This document shows, piece after piece, positions 14,277 through 22,632 of a stretch of DNA of 64,000 nucleotides (its first letter is position 1; each line of letters begins with the position of its first letter). The stretch spans positions 43,407-107,406 of IMG/VR virus record IMGVR_UViG_3300009082_000002. One strand, 5' to 3'. The notes beneath the pieces were generated by a model. The model was given only the letters and a program-made list of their open reading frames with translations. It was not told the DNA's origin and did no database searches. Source of the stretch: a virus. A program made the position numbers and the translations under genes.

Positions 14277-14693
14277 ATGGGCGAGCGTGAGTACACCGAC
14301 GCTGATCTCGGACTCGATTTCATCACCAGCCGCCGAGGCGCGACTGACCTCCGCGAGCTGGTGGTTGTCGGCTTCACAAAACAGGGTGCCGCAATCAAGC
14401 AACTCGGACGGGACGTCGAGCGCCTGGAGAGCGTGATGGTAACCGACGAGTCCTGCAAGGTGCGCATTCTGCAATTAGCAGCGGATGTCGGCAAAGTGGT
14501 CAAAGCCGAGACGAAGGAAGCGATCCAACAGGCAACCAGAGCAGCGGTCATGGATGCTACCACGGAGGCGGTGCGCAGGTCGAACGGATACAAGCCGTTC
14601 TGGCCGGTCGATGCGCGCGGCTGGTTAGCGCTCGCAGTCATGTTCGTCACCTTCCTCGGCTGGGTCGGTGCCAACGTCCTGCTCCTGAAGTAG
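14277..14693 (+). CDS. Hypothetical tail-anchored membrane protein, 138 aa
   Basis: The first 100 residues are soluble and helical (IKQLGRDVERLESVMV). A single hydrophobic segment at about residues 118-137 (WLALAVMFVTFLGWVGANVL) ends the protein, so it would be tail-anchored. Its position directly before the large terminase is where a small terminase subunit often lies, but a membrane anchor argues against that role and no DNA-binding motif is visible. Confidence 0.65.
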   Translation: MGEREYTDADLGLDFITSRRGATDLRELVVVGFTKQGAAIKQLGRDVERLESVMVTDESCKVRILQLAADVGKVVKAETKEAIQQATRAAVMDATTEAVRRSNGYKPFWPVDARGWLALAVMFVTFLGWVGANVLLLK

Positions 14694-14714
14694 CGCGCGC
14701 CTCGGGGGGTGTCG

Positions 14715-16163
14715 ATGGCCAGTGCGTCAGCTAAAGCGATCCGTGTCGACGAGAAGGAAGAGCTCGTCCGCGCCTTTGGCGAGTATGAGGCCATCTCCAA
14801 TGAGACCCTACGACGCGAGATTCTGCTCAACAGCCGATTCGACCTGCTCGCGGAATACGTGCTTGGCATCGAGCTGGAGCAAGTCCACCGTGAGCTGATC
14901 GCATACGCGCTCGAACACCCGGAGTCTCTGCACCTTGCCTTCCGTGGTTGCGGGAAGACGACTTCCTTCGTCTGCGTGTACATTGTCGGCCGCTTGCTTC
15001 AGAACCCGGAGCTTTGTATCCTGATCGCATCGCGCGCCGGACAGTACGCCAAGGCGATCTTGAAAGAGGTCAAGGGCCACCTAGTCAGCGAGCGGCTGGT
15101 CAGGATCTTCGGCGAGCAGATTGGCGAGAAGTGGGAAGAGACCGAGATCGTCGTCGGGCGAAAGAAGCGAAATACGAAGGAAGCCTCGGTCACGGCGCTC
15201 GGCGCCGAGGGCTCGATGACCGGTCGGCACTTCGACATCATCTTCTTCGACGATGGCGTGGACTTGGCGAACAGCCGCACGCGTGGCCAGCGCGAGAAGA
15301 TCAAGGAATTCTACTACACGACTCTCGACCCGTGCCTGAAGCCGGGTGGAGAGCGCAAGGTCGTCGGCACACGCTACCATCCGCACGACCTCTATGGCTG
15401 GCTCTCCGCTCACGAGTACAAAGGTTGTGCGCAGATCCTTCCGGCCCTGCACGAGGTCCGCGATGGCGGCGGATCGGTCACATACTACTCCAGCGCGCCA
15501 AAGCGCTTCACAGTCGAGTACCTCCTGGGCAAGCGATCCACGATCCCGACCTTCTCGTGGGTCACGCAGTTCCAGTGCACGGCGGAGCGGTTCCAGGGCA
15601 AGGTCTTCAAGCCGGAGTACTTCGAGGCCGAGGGCTTCTTCTTCACCGGCCCATTGCCGACCGGCCCTCTCTTCCAGTCCGTCGACCCTGCCGTGACCGA
15701 GGACACAAAGAATGACTACTTCGCCCACATGACTGGCGTCGCTGATCACGAGGGCCACGTATGGGTCGACGTCTTCCACAACATCCGTATCGAGTTTCCG
15801 AAGCAATCGCAGTTTTGCCACGATGAATTTGAGGCGCGCGATCCGGTGCGACTTGGTATCGAGAGCAACGCATACCAGAAGGCGCTCGGCCAGCAAATTG
15901 TCGCCGACTACCCGGACCTCAAGGGCAAGGTGATCGGCGTTCCGACCGACAAGGACAAGATGACTCGGGCCCTGAAGTTGACAGCCTATTTTGAGGCGGG
16001 CAGAATCCACTTCAGACCGGAGCACAAGGAACTCGTCGAGCAACTGCTGGAGTTCCCGGACGGAGAACACGATGATCTTTTCGACGCCCTGTATCTGCTA
16101 GTCTTGCTCGGGACGCGGATGCGGGTGAAGAAGAAGCGGCGCAAAGAGCCGGGCGTCCTTTGA
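14715..16163 (+). CDS. terL: Terminase large subunit (packaging ATPase/nuclease), 482 aa
   Basis: This is the motor that translocates and cuts phage DNA at the portal. The ATPase half has Walker A FRGCGKTTS (residues about 77-85) and Walker B IIFFDDGVD (about 174-182). The RNase H-like nuclease half shows the three acidic sites in order: QSVDPAV (about 322), IESNAYQ (about 381) and GEHDDLFDAL (about 450). Length and layout are normal for the family. I use the ATG at 14715 behind a G6 run; a GTG at 14709 is possible. No separate small subunit is recognisable nearby. Confidence 0.95.
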   Translation: MASASAKAIRVDEKEELVRAFGEYEAISNETLRREILLNSRFDLLAEYVLGIELEQVHRELIAYALEHPESLHLAFRGCGKTTSFVCVYIVGRLLQNPELCILIASRAGQYAKAILKEVKGHLVSERLVRIFGEQIGEKWEETEIVVGRKKRNTKEASVTALGAEGSMTGRHFDIIFFDDGVDLANSRTRGQREKIKEFYYTTLDPCLKPGGERKVVGTRYHPHDLYGWLSAHEYKGCAQILPALHEVRDGGGSVTYYSSAPKRFTVEYLLGKRSTIPTFSWVTQFQCTAERFQGKVFKPEYFEAEGFFFTGPLPTGPLFQSVDPAVTEDTKNDYFAHMTGVADHEGHVWVDVFHNIRIEFPKQSQFCHDEFEARDPVRLGIESNAYQKALGQQIVADYPDLKGKVIGVPTDKDKMTRALKLTAYFEAGRIHFRPEHKELVEQLLEFPDGEHDDLFDALYLLVLLGTRMRVKKKRRKEPGVL

Positions 16164-16174
16164 AGGGAGCAGGC

Positions 16175-18001
16175 ATGGCAGATCAGAAGGTGGTGAGGAT
16201 GCGACGGCGCCCGGTCGTGGGCTCCGCGAAGTCTTCTCCCAGCGACGCAGTCGAGAGCGGTGCAGTTCACATCGTGGACCACGCGTCTCGAGCTGTCGTC
16301 AAGGCGCTGGTGATCGAGGCCGACGCGGAGAAGGTGCCGGTGCCGACGTCCCAGGTCATGCCCGACGATCCCTTTCAGTCGCTCCTCGACAACCGTCAGA
16401 TCCTCGCGCCGCCACTCGACCCGCGGCTGCTCGCGTCGCTGTGGGAGTACAACTCCCACCTCGGCCCGTGCATCGCGACGATGATGGTCAACTGCGAGAG
16501 CTTCGGCTATCAGTTCGAGCCTCGCATCCGCGTCAACGAGGACACGTCGAAGGCGGTGCGCCAGCGCATCGAAGAGGAGCGCCTCATCCTCGACAACTTC
16601 TTCGGCAACTGCGTGATCGAGGGCGACGACAGCTTCACCGGTCTACGGATGCGGAAGCGGCAAGACGAGGAGGCCATCGGCTTCGCGGCGTGGGAGGTCA
16701 TCGAGGTCAACGGCGACCTTCTCGGCTTCAACTACATGCCAGCTCATACCGTCCGGCTGACGGGGCTCGACGAAAAGCGGGTCCGTATCGGGCGCAAGCT
16801 CCTCGTCCGCGGGGCCAGCGGTGTCTTCTCCTACGTCGAGCGACCGGTCTGGCGGCGGTTCCGCAAGTTCGTCCAGGTGCGCGGGACCAAGATGAGGTGG
16901 TTCAAGGAGTACGGCGACCCGCGCATGATGAACGCGGACTCTGGCGAGTACGTCGACGACCCCGCCAAGCTCCCGGTTCACAAGCGGGCCAACTCCGTCC
17001 TCTTCTTCGCGCTGCCCGCGCCGCGCACGCCATACGGCATCCCGCGCTACATCGGCAATCTTCTCGGGGTCTACGGCTCGCGCGCGACCGACGAGATCAA
17101 CTTCTTCACCTTCGAGAGCAACAACGTGCCGTCGATGGTCGTGATGGTCAGCAACGGGATGCTGACCGAGGGCTCGGTGGATCGGATTCAGAAGTTCGTT
17201 GAAGCGCAGGCCAACGGCCAGCGGAACTACAGCCGCTTTCTCATCCTCGAAGCGGAGACCGACAGCGAAGGTCTCGGCGACCCGGGCCGCGTCGCGCTCC
17301 ATATCGAGCCGCTCACGAATCAGCAGCGGACCGACGCTCTCTTCACCGAGTACAAGAAGCAGTGCAAGTCCGATGTGCGTCAGAGCTTTCGCATCCCGGA
17401 CCTTTTCTTCGGCGAAGCCTCATCGTCTGCCGGAGGCGCGGTCGGCGCGATGGAGATCATGAGAAAGCTCACGGATGAACAGGTCTTCATGCCGGAGCGC
17501 AACGCCTTCGACGACCGCATCAACAAGCTCATCATTCCGGCGCTGGGCGTGGTCTATCTGAAGTTCAAGAGCAACACGCCGGAGACGACGGACAACAAGG
17601 ATCTCATCCGCATTCTCGCAATGGCCGAGAAGTCCGGTGGCGTCACCCCACGGATCGCTCGCGAGGTACTCAACCGCGTGGTCGGGCAGAACCTCGGCGA
17701 CGTCACGGATATCGAGCCCGACGTCCCCTTCTCGCTCCAGGTCGCGGAAGCTGCACGCAGTCAAGGCGATCCGCGCACAGCGCTCTCCGTGCCCGGTACC
17801 AACTCGCTCCGCAGGATGGGCGCGACGACCCGCGCCGAGCTAGGGCTGGAGTCCACGGCCAAGGCGGAGGACGGCGACGAACCGTGGGAAGGCGAGGCCG
17901 TCATCGCAAGCCTCGGCTTGCTCCACAACAAGATCGCCGAGGAGCAAGCTCGCCGCGCTGGCAAGATGGTCAAGCGCGAGCGGCCGAAGCCCGTCGAGTA
18001 G
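16175..18001 (+). CDS. Portal protein, 608 aa
   Basis: It forms the dodecameric ring through which DNA enters the head. The sequence PRTPYGIPRYIGNLLG with the following FFTFESNNVPSMVVM is characteristic of PBSX/HK97-like portals, followed by the long stem helices. The C-terminal 100 residues are charged and probably disordered. Position between the terminase and the MuF-like protein is canonical. ATG 16175 follows AAGGGAG. The length is at the upper end for the family. Confidence 0.85.
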   Translation: MADQKVVRMRRRPVVGSAKSSPSDAVESGAVHIVDHASRAVVKALVIEADAEKVPVPTSQVMPDDPFQSLLDNRQILAPPLDPRLLASLWEYNSHLGPCIATMMVNCESFGYQFEPRIRVNEDTSKAVRQRIEEERLILDNFFGNCVIEGDDSFTGLRMRKRQDEEAIGFAAWEVIEVNGDLLGFNYMPAHTVRLTGLDEKRVRIGRKLLVRGASGVFSYVERPVWRRFRKFVQVRGTKMRWFKEYGDPRMMNADSGEYVDDPAKLPVHKRANSVLFFALPAPRTPYGIPRYIGNLLGVYGSRATDEINFFTFESNNVPSMVVMVSNGMLTEGSVDRIQKFVEAQANGQRNYSRFLILEAETDSEGLGDPGRVALHIEPLTNQQRTDALFTEYKKQCKSDVRQSFRIPDLFFGEASSSAGGAVGAMEIMRKLTDEQVFMPERNAFDDRINKLIIPALGVVYLKFKSNTPETTDNKDLIRILAMAEKSGGVTPRIAREVLNRVVGQNLGDVTDIEPDVPFSLQVAEAARSQGDPRTALSVPGTNSLRRMGATTRAELGLESTAKAEDGDEPWEGEAVIASLGLLHNKIAEEQARRAGKMVKRERPKPVE

Positions 18002-18010
18002 GATCGAAGG

Positions 18011-21000
18011 ATGATCCTCGCAGCGCGCAAGCTAGGTCCGATGGATGCCATCTTCCGGTCGATGACCGACGAGCAACTTGCGACCGCGAAGGCGGTCGCT
18101 CGCGAAGCTCTCCAGTGGTCGGGCGTACTCAAGGCGGCAGATGTCTATCTCGGCGTCGACGAGGATCTCTCCGCGACGCTCCTGCACAAGTGGGATGCCA
18201 AAGCGAAGGAGCAGATTGACAAAGGCGCCAAGGTGCTTGCGAAGGCGCAGAAGGGCGAGGTTGTCCAGTCCACGCTGAAGGGTACGTTGTGGAAGCTCGG
18301 CAAGGTGATGGGCGAGGAGTATGGCGAGGCCGTGTTGCCCGACTTCATCCGCGCGACGCTACTGACCTGGAGTCTGGCAAGCAAGGAAACGATGGGCCGA
18401 CTTCAGCTCAAGTGGTCAACCGAACTTGTCGACCAGAACGCCGCAGCTCGGCTTTCCAAGTTCCACACCTATTGGGTCGGAAAGCACTACGAAACTAGCA
18501 TTGCGAATTCGCTCCAGATCGCCACGCGGCAGACCATCATCGAAGGCGGACTTGCTGGCACGCAGGCAGCCAACGCCTTCCGCGACATCGCCTCGAAGTA
18601 CTTGGCCGGCAAGGGCGAGTCCTTCCCCGAGGTTCCGAAGGGCTGGACTGGCACGACGGACGAGTACTTTGCTGGGCTCGCGAATCACGTCGGCACACAG
18701 GCCCGCGTCTTCAGCCGACTCGAATCCTACGAGCGCGTCGGGATCACGACCTACACCATCGTCGCCGTCCTCGACAACCGGACGAGCGATATTTGCCAGA
18801 TGATGCACGGGCAGACATTCACGGTCGAGCAAGGTCTCGGCGTCGCGGAGACCTGGACGGAGGAGTACACTCCAGAGGCAGTCAAGGAGAAGGCCGGCTG
18901 GATGCGCGCGCAGGACGCAGCCAAGCTCGCCGGGCTGTCGGACTACAAGCCCGGCACGGTCTCACCAAAGATCAGCCCGAAGGGAATGGACGCACTGGCC
19001 GAGGCTGGCATGGCGCTTCCGCCGTACCACTTCCGCTGCCGGACAGACATCGTCGCGGAGCAGGAGGTCATGACCTTCCCGAGCGGCGGCGAGCCGACTT
19101 ACAAGCCGGTGAAGCCGCCGAAGGCCGAATCGCCGAAGCCGCCGCCGGCCGCGCCTACGCCGCCATCCAAGGCGACGGGCGGATTCCCGTGGCAGATGTC
19201 CCAGCTCACGTCGGTTGAGAAGTCCGCGAAGGGAATGCACGCCAAAGCCTTCTTCCACGACCCGGACGGCAACGAGTGGATGTTCAAGCCCGCGCCGGAG
19301 GGGCTGCGTTTTCGTGCAGAGGTCGAGAAGCTGGCTGCCGATGCGGCGCGCGCGCTCGAAGTCGACACGGCCGACGTCTTCATGGTTGAGCACGAAGGAA
19401 AGATCGGGACGATTCAACGCCTCTTCAAAGACATCAAGCACGACGGGCTCACCAAGGTCGGCGTCCAGGGCTTGACGCAGGAGCAGGTCGCACAGCTCCA
19501 GCGCCAGCACATTTTTGACTGGCTCATCGGGAACAACGACGGCCACATCGACAACTTCCTCGTCTTGAAGGACGGCAAGCTCGTCGGCATCGACCGAGGG
19601 CAGGCCTTCCGCTATTTCAAGACAGACAAACTCGCGCTCGACTACAACCCCAATGCGCGCTATGGGATCAAGGTCTTCTACAACGACGTCTTCGCAGCGG
19701 CACGCGACGGCAAGTTGCCGACTGGCGTAGAGATGCTCGGGCTCGACGCGCCGGAGATTGCCAGTCTGGTTAAGAAGGCCGAGTCGCTGTCCGACGAGCA
19801 GTGGCTTACGATCTGGCGGCCGTACATCGACGGCGCGATGAAGAACAAGAGCCTCGCCTACGGCTCGCGCGCCGCCTTTGAACGCGAGCTACTTCGACGG
19901 AAGAACCAGCTAGGGAGTGATCTCGACGAGTTCTATCGCGGCCTCCTCGGAAAAGGACGCGCGGCGCGTCGGACAGCGGAGACGCAGAAGGGTGTCCTGA
20001 CTCCGGTTGACAAGTCCTTCGTGAGTGAGATGCAAGCCGCGAAGAACCGCGGCAAGTCCGTGCTCGTCGCGTCGGAAGAGATCGAAAACGGCAACGTCCT
20101 CGTCTACACCTACGCGGACGGGACGGTCGTGGTCGAAGGCAAGATGCGGAAGCTCGCCGACGAGATGGTGCGGGCGCAGCTTGCTGGCCCGCAGGCTGCG
20201 GGCGCAACGCCGGGGACCGACTCGCTGTGGGACGACGTGCTCTCCTGCATCAAGTCTTTCAATCACCATCTCGGGCCAGGCGGCAGCGGTACGATCCCGG
20301 ACAGCAAGCAACGTCTTTTCGTGCGGACGCTCAACGCGGCAAAAAAACAATGGGCCGAAGGCTGGACCGTACCGGGCGGGACGCAGGCTGGACAGATGGG
20401 TGAATACTACGTCAAGCTCCTCCAGCAGTATGGGACCGAGTCGCTCGGGATGCGGCTGACCACAACGACAAAGAAAATGCTCGGCGTCAAGAACCAGCCG
20501 TTCAAGGTGCCAGGCGTGAAGGCCAAGGCACTCGCTGGTCGCGTGAAGCGGTCGAGCATCGAGAGAATCTACGAGGAGGAGCGCAAGCTGGTCCGCGGAG
20601 TGATCAAGAACAAGCACGGCGAGATTGCGAGTCAGTCCACCTTCGGATGCGGAATGGATGAGACCAAAGAGATGATTGTGGCTGTGCTCGATGACGGCAC
20701 GGAGATCCACTACATCCCACACAACGGATATAGGCAGGGCCAGGCGTACTCGAAGCAAGGCCGCTTCAGGATTAAGGTGCAACCGGCTACCGGCGCGAAG
20801 GACGTCACGCCGAAGCAAGTCCAGAAGGCACTTGACGCCATCGGTGATCTCGGCGTCTCGCCGAAGCTGATGACCGAGGCCGACTTCGAGTTGCTCTACT
20901 TGCAGAAAAACCAGTTCGCGATGGGCTACGCGAACGATGCGGCTTTCGCCAACATCCCGGCCAACGGCTCAACCGAGGAAAAAATCCAGGCGTACCTCGA

Positions 21001-21661
21001 CGCCTTCAGAAAGAAGCTGCGGAAAAATCCGCGTTCGCTGCCCGGCTACGATCCGCGGCCGGTCTACTACAGCGGGGACAACGCGGGCATTCCGCGTTTC
21101 CGGCGTTTCGACATTGACCGGAAGAAGCTAGCAGAGGCGGACCTTGAATTCACACACAGAGTTCAAGGGGGCGCGGATGAAGTGCTTCTTTCGATCATCG
21201 ACGGAGAGTCTGGCGGCTTGATCTCGACGGAGGAGAAGCTCCGTCGCGGAGTTGAAATCAGCGGGATGAGCCCTGGCGAGGACCAGATGACCGGCGGTGC
21301 GCAATACGTTTTCGCGCGGGCGAAGGGGATTGGCCGGGAGCGCAACTGGAACATGATCATCTTTAAGAAGGAACTGGCACTCGACACGAACATGGTCTCC
21401 TATTCGACAGACAAATTCGGGTGTATGGAGCCAGGCAGGAAGGAAGCGACTCGCGCGAAGACGTTTCAGAAGTTGATGGGTTTCCGCAAATTCGACGCTA
21501 ATGAGTCGCTCATCAAAAACGAGATTCCGCTGGACATGTGGGAGCACGTCATCGTCAGGCGGTCCACGCGGGTCAAGCTACTCGATGAACTCGAAAAGCG
21601 TGGCGTGAAGACACTTGGCGGGAAGCCCGTCGAGGAGTTCGTGATCGGGCTCGGGAGGTGA
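18011..21661 (+). CDS. MuF/SPP1-gp7-like head protein fused to a HipA/PI3-4-kinase-like domain and an unknown C-terminal domain, 1216 aa
   Basis: Residues about 1-350 are a minor head (MuF/SPP1 gp7) domain, ending with the signature DNRTSDICQMMHGQTF (about 254) and PPYHFRCRTD (about 336). A proline-rich linker follows (about 364-390). Residues about 395-560 resemble HipA and PI3/4-kinases: EWMFKPAP (nucleotide lysine region, about 421), HIFDWLIGNNDGHIDNFLV (catalytic loop with N, D, H and N, about 501-519) and GIDRGQAF (metal-binding Asp, about 525). Residues about 660-1216 are unknown; a conserved-looking stretch reads ISGMSPGEDQMTGGAQYVFA near 1080-1100. MuF proteins are known carriers of C-terminal effector domains. 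Start could also be ATG 18041. Confidence 0.8.
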   Translation: MILAARKLGPMDAIFRSMTDEQLATAKAVAREALQWSGVLKAADVYLGVDEDLSATLLHKWDAKAKEQIDKGAKVLAKAQKGEVVQSTLKGTLWKLGKVMGEEYGEAVLPDFIRATLLTWSLASKETMGRLQLKWSTELVDQNAAARLSKFHTYWVGKHYETSIANSLQIATRQTIIEGGLAGTQAANAFRDIASKYLAGKGESFPEVPKGWTGTTDEYFAGLANHVGTQARVFSRLESYERVGITTYTIVAVLDNRTSDICQMMHGQTFTVEQGLGVAETWTEEYTPEAVKEKAGWMRAQDAAKLAGLSDYKPGTVSPKISPKGMDALAEAGMALPPYHFRCRTDIVAEQEVMTFPSGGEPTYKPVKPPKAESPKPPPAAPTPPSKATGGFPWQMSQLTSVEKSAKGMHAKAFFHDPDGNEWMFKPAPEGLRFRAEVEKLAADAARALEVDTADVFMVEHEGKIGTIQRLFKDIKHDGLTKVGVQGLTQEQVAQLQRQHIFDWLIGNNDGHIDNFLVLKDGKLVGIDRGQAFRYFKTDKLALDYNPNARYGIKVFYNDVFAAARDGKLPTGVEMLGLDAPEIASLVKKAESLSDEQWLTIWRPYIDGAMKNKSLAYGSRAAFERELLRRKNQLGSDLDEFYRGLLGKGRAARRTAETQKGVLTPVDKSFVSEMQAAKNRGKSVLVASEEIENGNVLVYTYADGTVVVEGKMRKLADEMVRAQLAGPQAAGATPGTDSLWDDVLSCIKSFNHHLGPGGSGTIPDSKQRLFVRTLNAAKKQWAEGWTVPGGTQAGQMGEYYVKLLQQYGTESLGMRLTTTTKKMLGVKNQPFKVPGVKAKALAGRVKRSSIERIYEEERKLVRGVIKNKHGEIASQSTFGCGMDETKEMIVAVLDDGTEIHYIPHNGYRQGQAYSKQGRFRIKVQPATGAKDVTPKQVQKALDAIGDLGVSPKLMTEADFELLYLQKNQFAMGYANDAAFANIPANGSTEEKIQAYLDAFRKKLRKNPRSLPGYDPRPVYYSGDNAGIPRFRRFDIDRKKLAEADLEFTHRVQGGADEVLLSIIDGESGGLISTEEKLRRGVEISGMSPGEDQMTGGAQYVFARAKGIGRERNWNMIIFKKELALDTNMVSYSTDKFGCMEPGRKEATRAKTFQKLMGFRKFDANESLIKNEIPLDMWEHVIVRRSTRVKLLDELEKRGVKTLGGKPVEEFVIGLGR

Positions 21662-21667
21662 GCACCG

Positions 21668-22096
21668 ATGGGTCGGTACTCCACGCGTGGCGACAAGGCA
21701 ACCATGGCCGCGGCGCAGGCGCACTTCAACCAGCTCATCAAACGATACGGCGGGGTCGTCGTCGAGCCGTTCTTCGCTGACGAAGACGGCTCCGAGTTCG
21801 CTGCTGCCGGCTTGCTGCCGACCGACCTCGTGATTTTTGATGAGGACGACCGCCGCTTCGGCTGGAGCTTCGGAACTTGCCCGCACGTCCTTCGGTTCCA
21901 CGAGGCGCGGATCGATGACGTCGATCTGATCTTGCTCGGGTACATGCGCGGCGACGACGAGCAGTTGACGGGCGTGGTCGTCTCTGGCATCCTCTTCGGC
22001 GTCGACGCGGAGACGCTCAAGCAGGGGAAGAAGGACGTCGGCGGGGAGCTGTGGAAGCAAGCGGAGGCTGACTTGCTGGAGGCGATGAGTGGCTGA
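21668..22096 (+). CDS. Hypothetical protein, 142 aa
   Basis: ATG seven bases after the MuF gene's stop, preceded by GGGAGGTGAG. It is a small acidic alpha/beta protein with DDDR-type loops and an LILLGYMRGDDEQLTGVVVS core. The last codons overlap the next gene's GTG start. Nothing identifies its function; position suggests a head-associated or accessory product. Confidence 0.65.
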   Translation: MGRYSTRGDKATMAAAQAHFNQLIKRYGGVVVEPFFADEDGSEFAAAGLLPTDLVIFDEDDRRFGWSFGTCPHVLRFHEARIDDVDLILLGYMRGDDEQLTGVVVSGILFGVDAETLKQGKKDVGGELWKQAEADLLEAMSG

Positions 22097-22448
22097 CCGG
22101 ACCTACACCGCGGTTTTCGTCCAGCGAATGGAAGCCGACGACCTCACTACCATCGCCGCGCTCGCCTTCTGGGAACGTGACGCCTGTGTACTCCCGGTCC
22201 CTGGCTTCGAGCAAGCCGCGCTTCTCTGGCACCATCGCCTTCTCGTGGCCAGACAGCACGGCGTCACGCCCCAGGAATTCTATGAGGAGTGGGACGGGCA
22301 CAACGGCGTGACCTACGGCTTCGGACCGCCGGAGCGGGTGCGCGCCCGAAGCGCGGCTGACGCCTGCCGGAAGGTACTCGCACAGCACCCGAACTTCGGC
22401 GGCACCGTCAATTGGGATTCCGCGCAGGAGTTCGGCCCGCAGCCGTAG
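22089..22448 (+). CDS. Hypothetical protein, 119 aa
   Basis: GTG start at 22089 overlaps the previous gene by eight bases. The protein begins with a strand (RTYTAVFVQRMEADDL) and contains two helices, with ARSAADACRKVLAQHPNF near the end. It has no recognised family. It may be translationally coupled to the gene before it. Confidence 0.6.
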   Translation: MADRTYTAVFVQRMEADDLTTIAALAFWERDACVLPVPGFEQAALLWHHRLLVARQHGVTPQEFYEEWDGHNGVTYGFGPPERVRARSAADACRKVLAQHPNFGGTVNWDSAQEFGPQP

Positions 22449-22458
22449 CGGAGGGGCG

Positions 22459-22632
22459 ATGAGCAGAGATCCGCTTGTTGAGATCGAGCAGCGCTACCGC
22501 GCGAAGAGGCTCTCCGCTCTCGGCCTCGCCAGCATCATCAGACGAGCCTGCGACACCTTTGAGGCATCCGAGCGACTGCGCAAGCGTTGGTCCGCACGCA
22601 AGGCCGTGATCGATCAGGAGGCCGGTCGATGA
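22459..22632 (+). CDS. Small hypothetical protein, 57 aa
   Basis: This short frame begins at ATG 22459 behind GGAGGGG and ends in an ATGA overlap with the giant polyprotein gene, so it is very probably translated. It encodes a basic helical peptide (LVEIEQRYRAKRLSALGLAS, then RLRKRWSARKAVIDQEAG). Its Arg/Lys-rich helices could bind DNA or a partner, but there is no family match. Confidence 0.65.
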   Translation: MSRDPLVEIEQRYRAKRLSALGLASIIRRACDTFEASERLRKRWSARKAVIDQEAGR

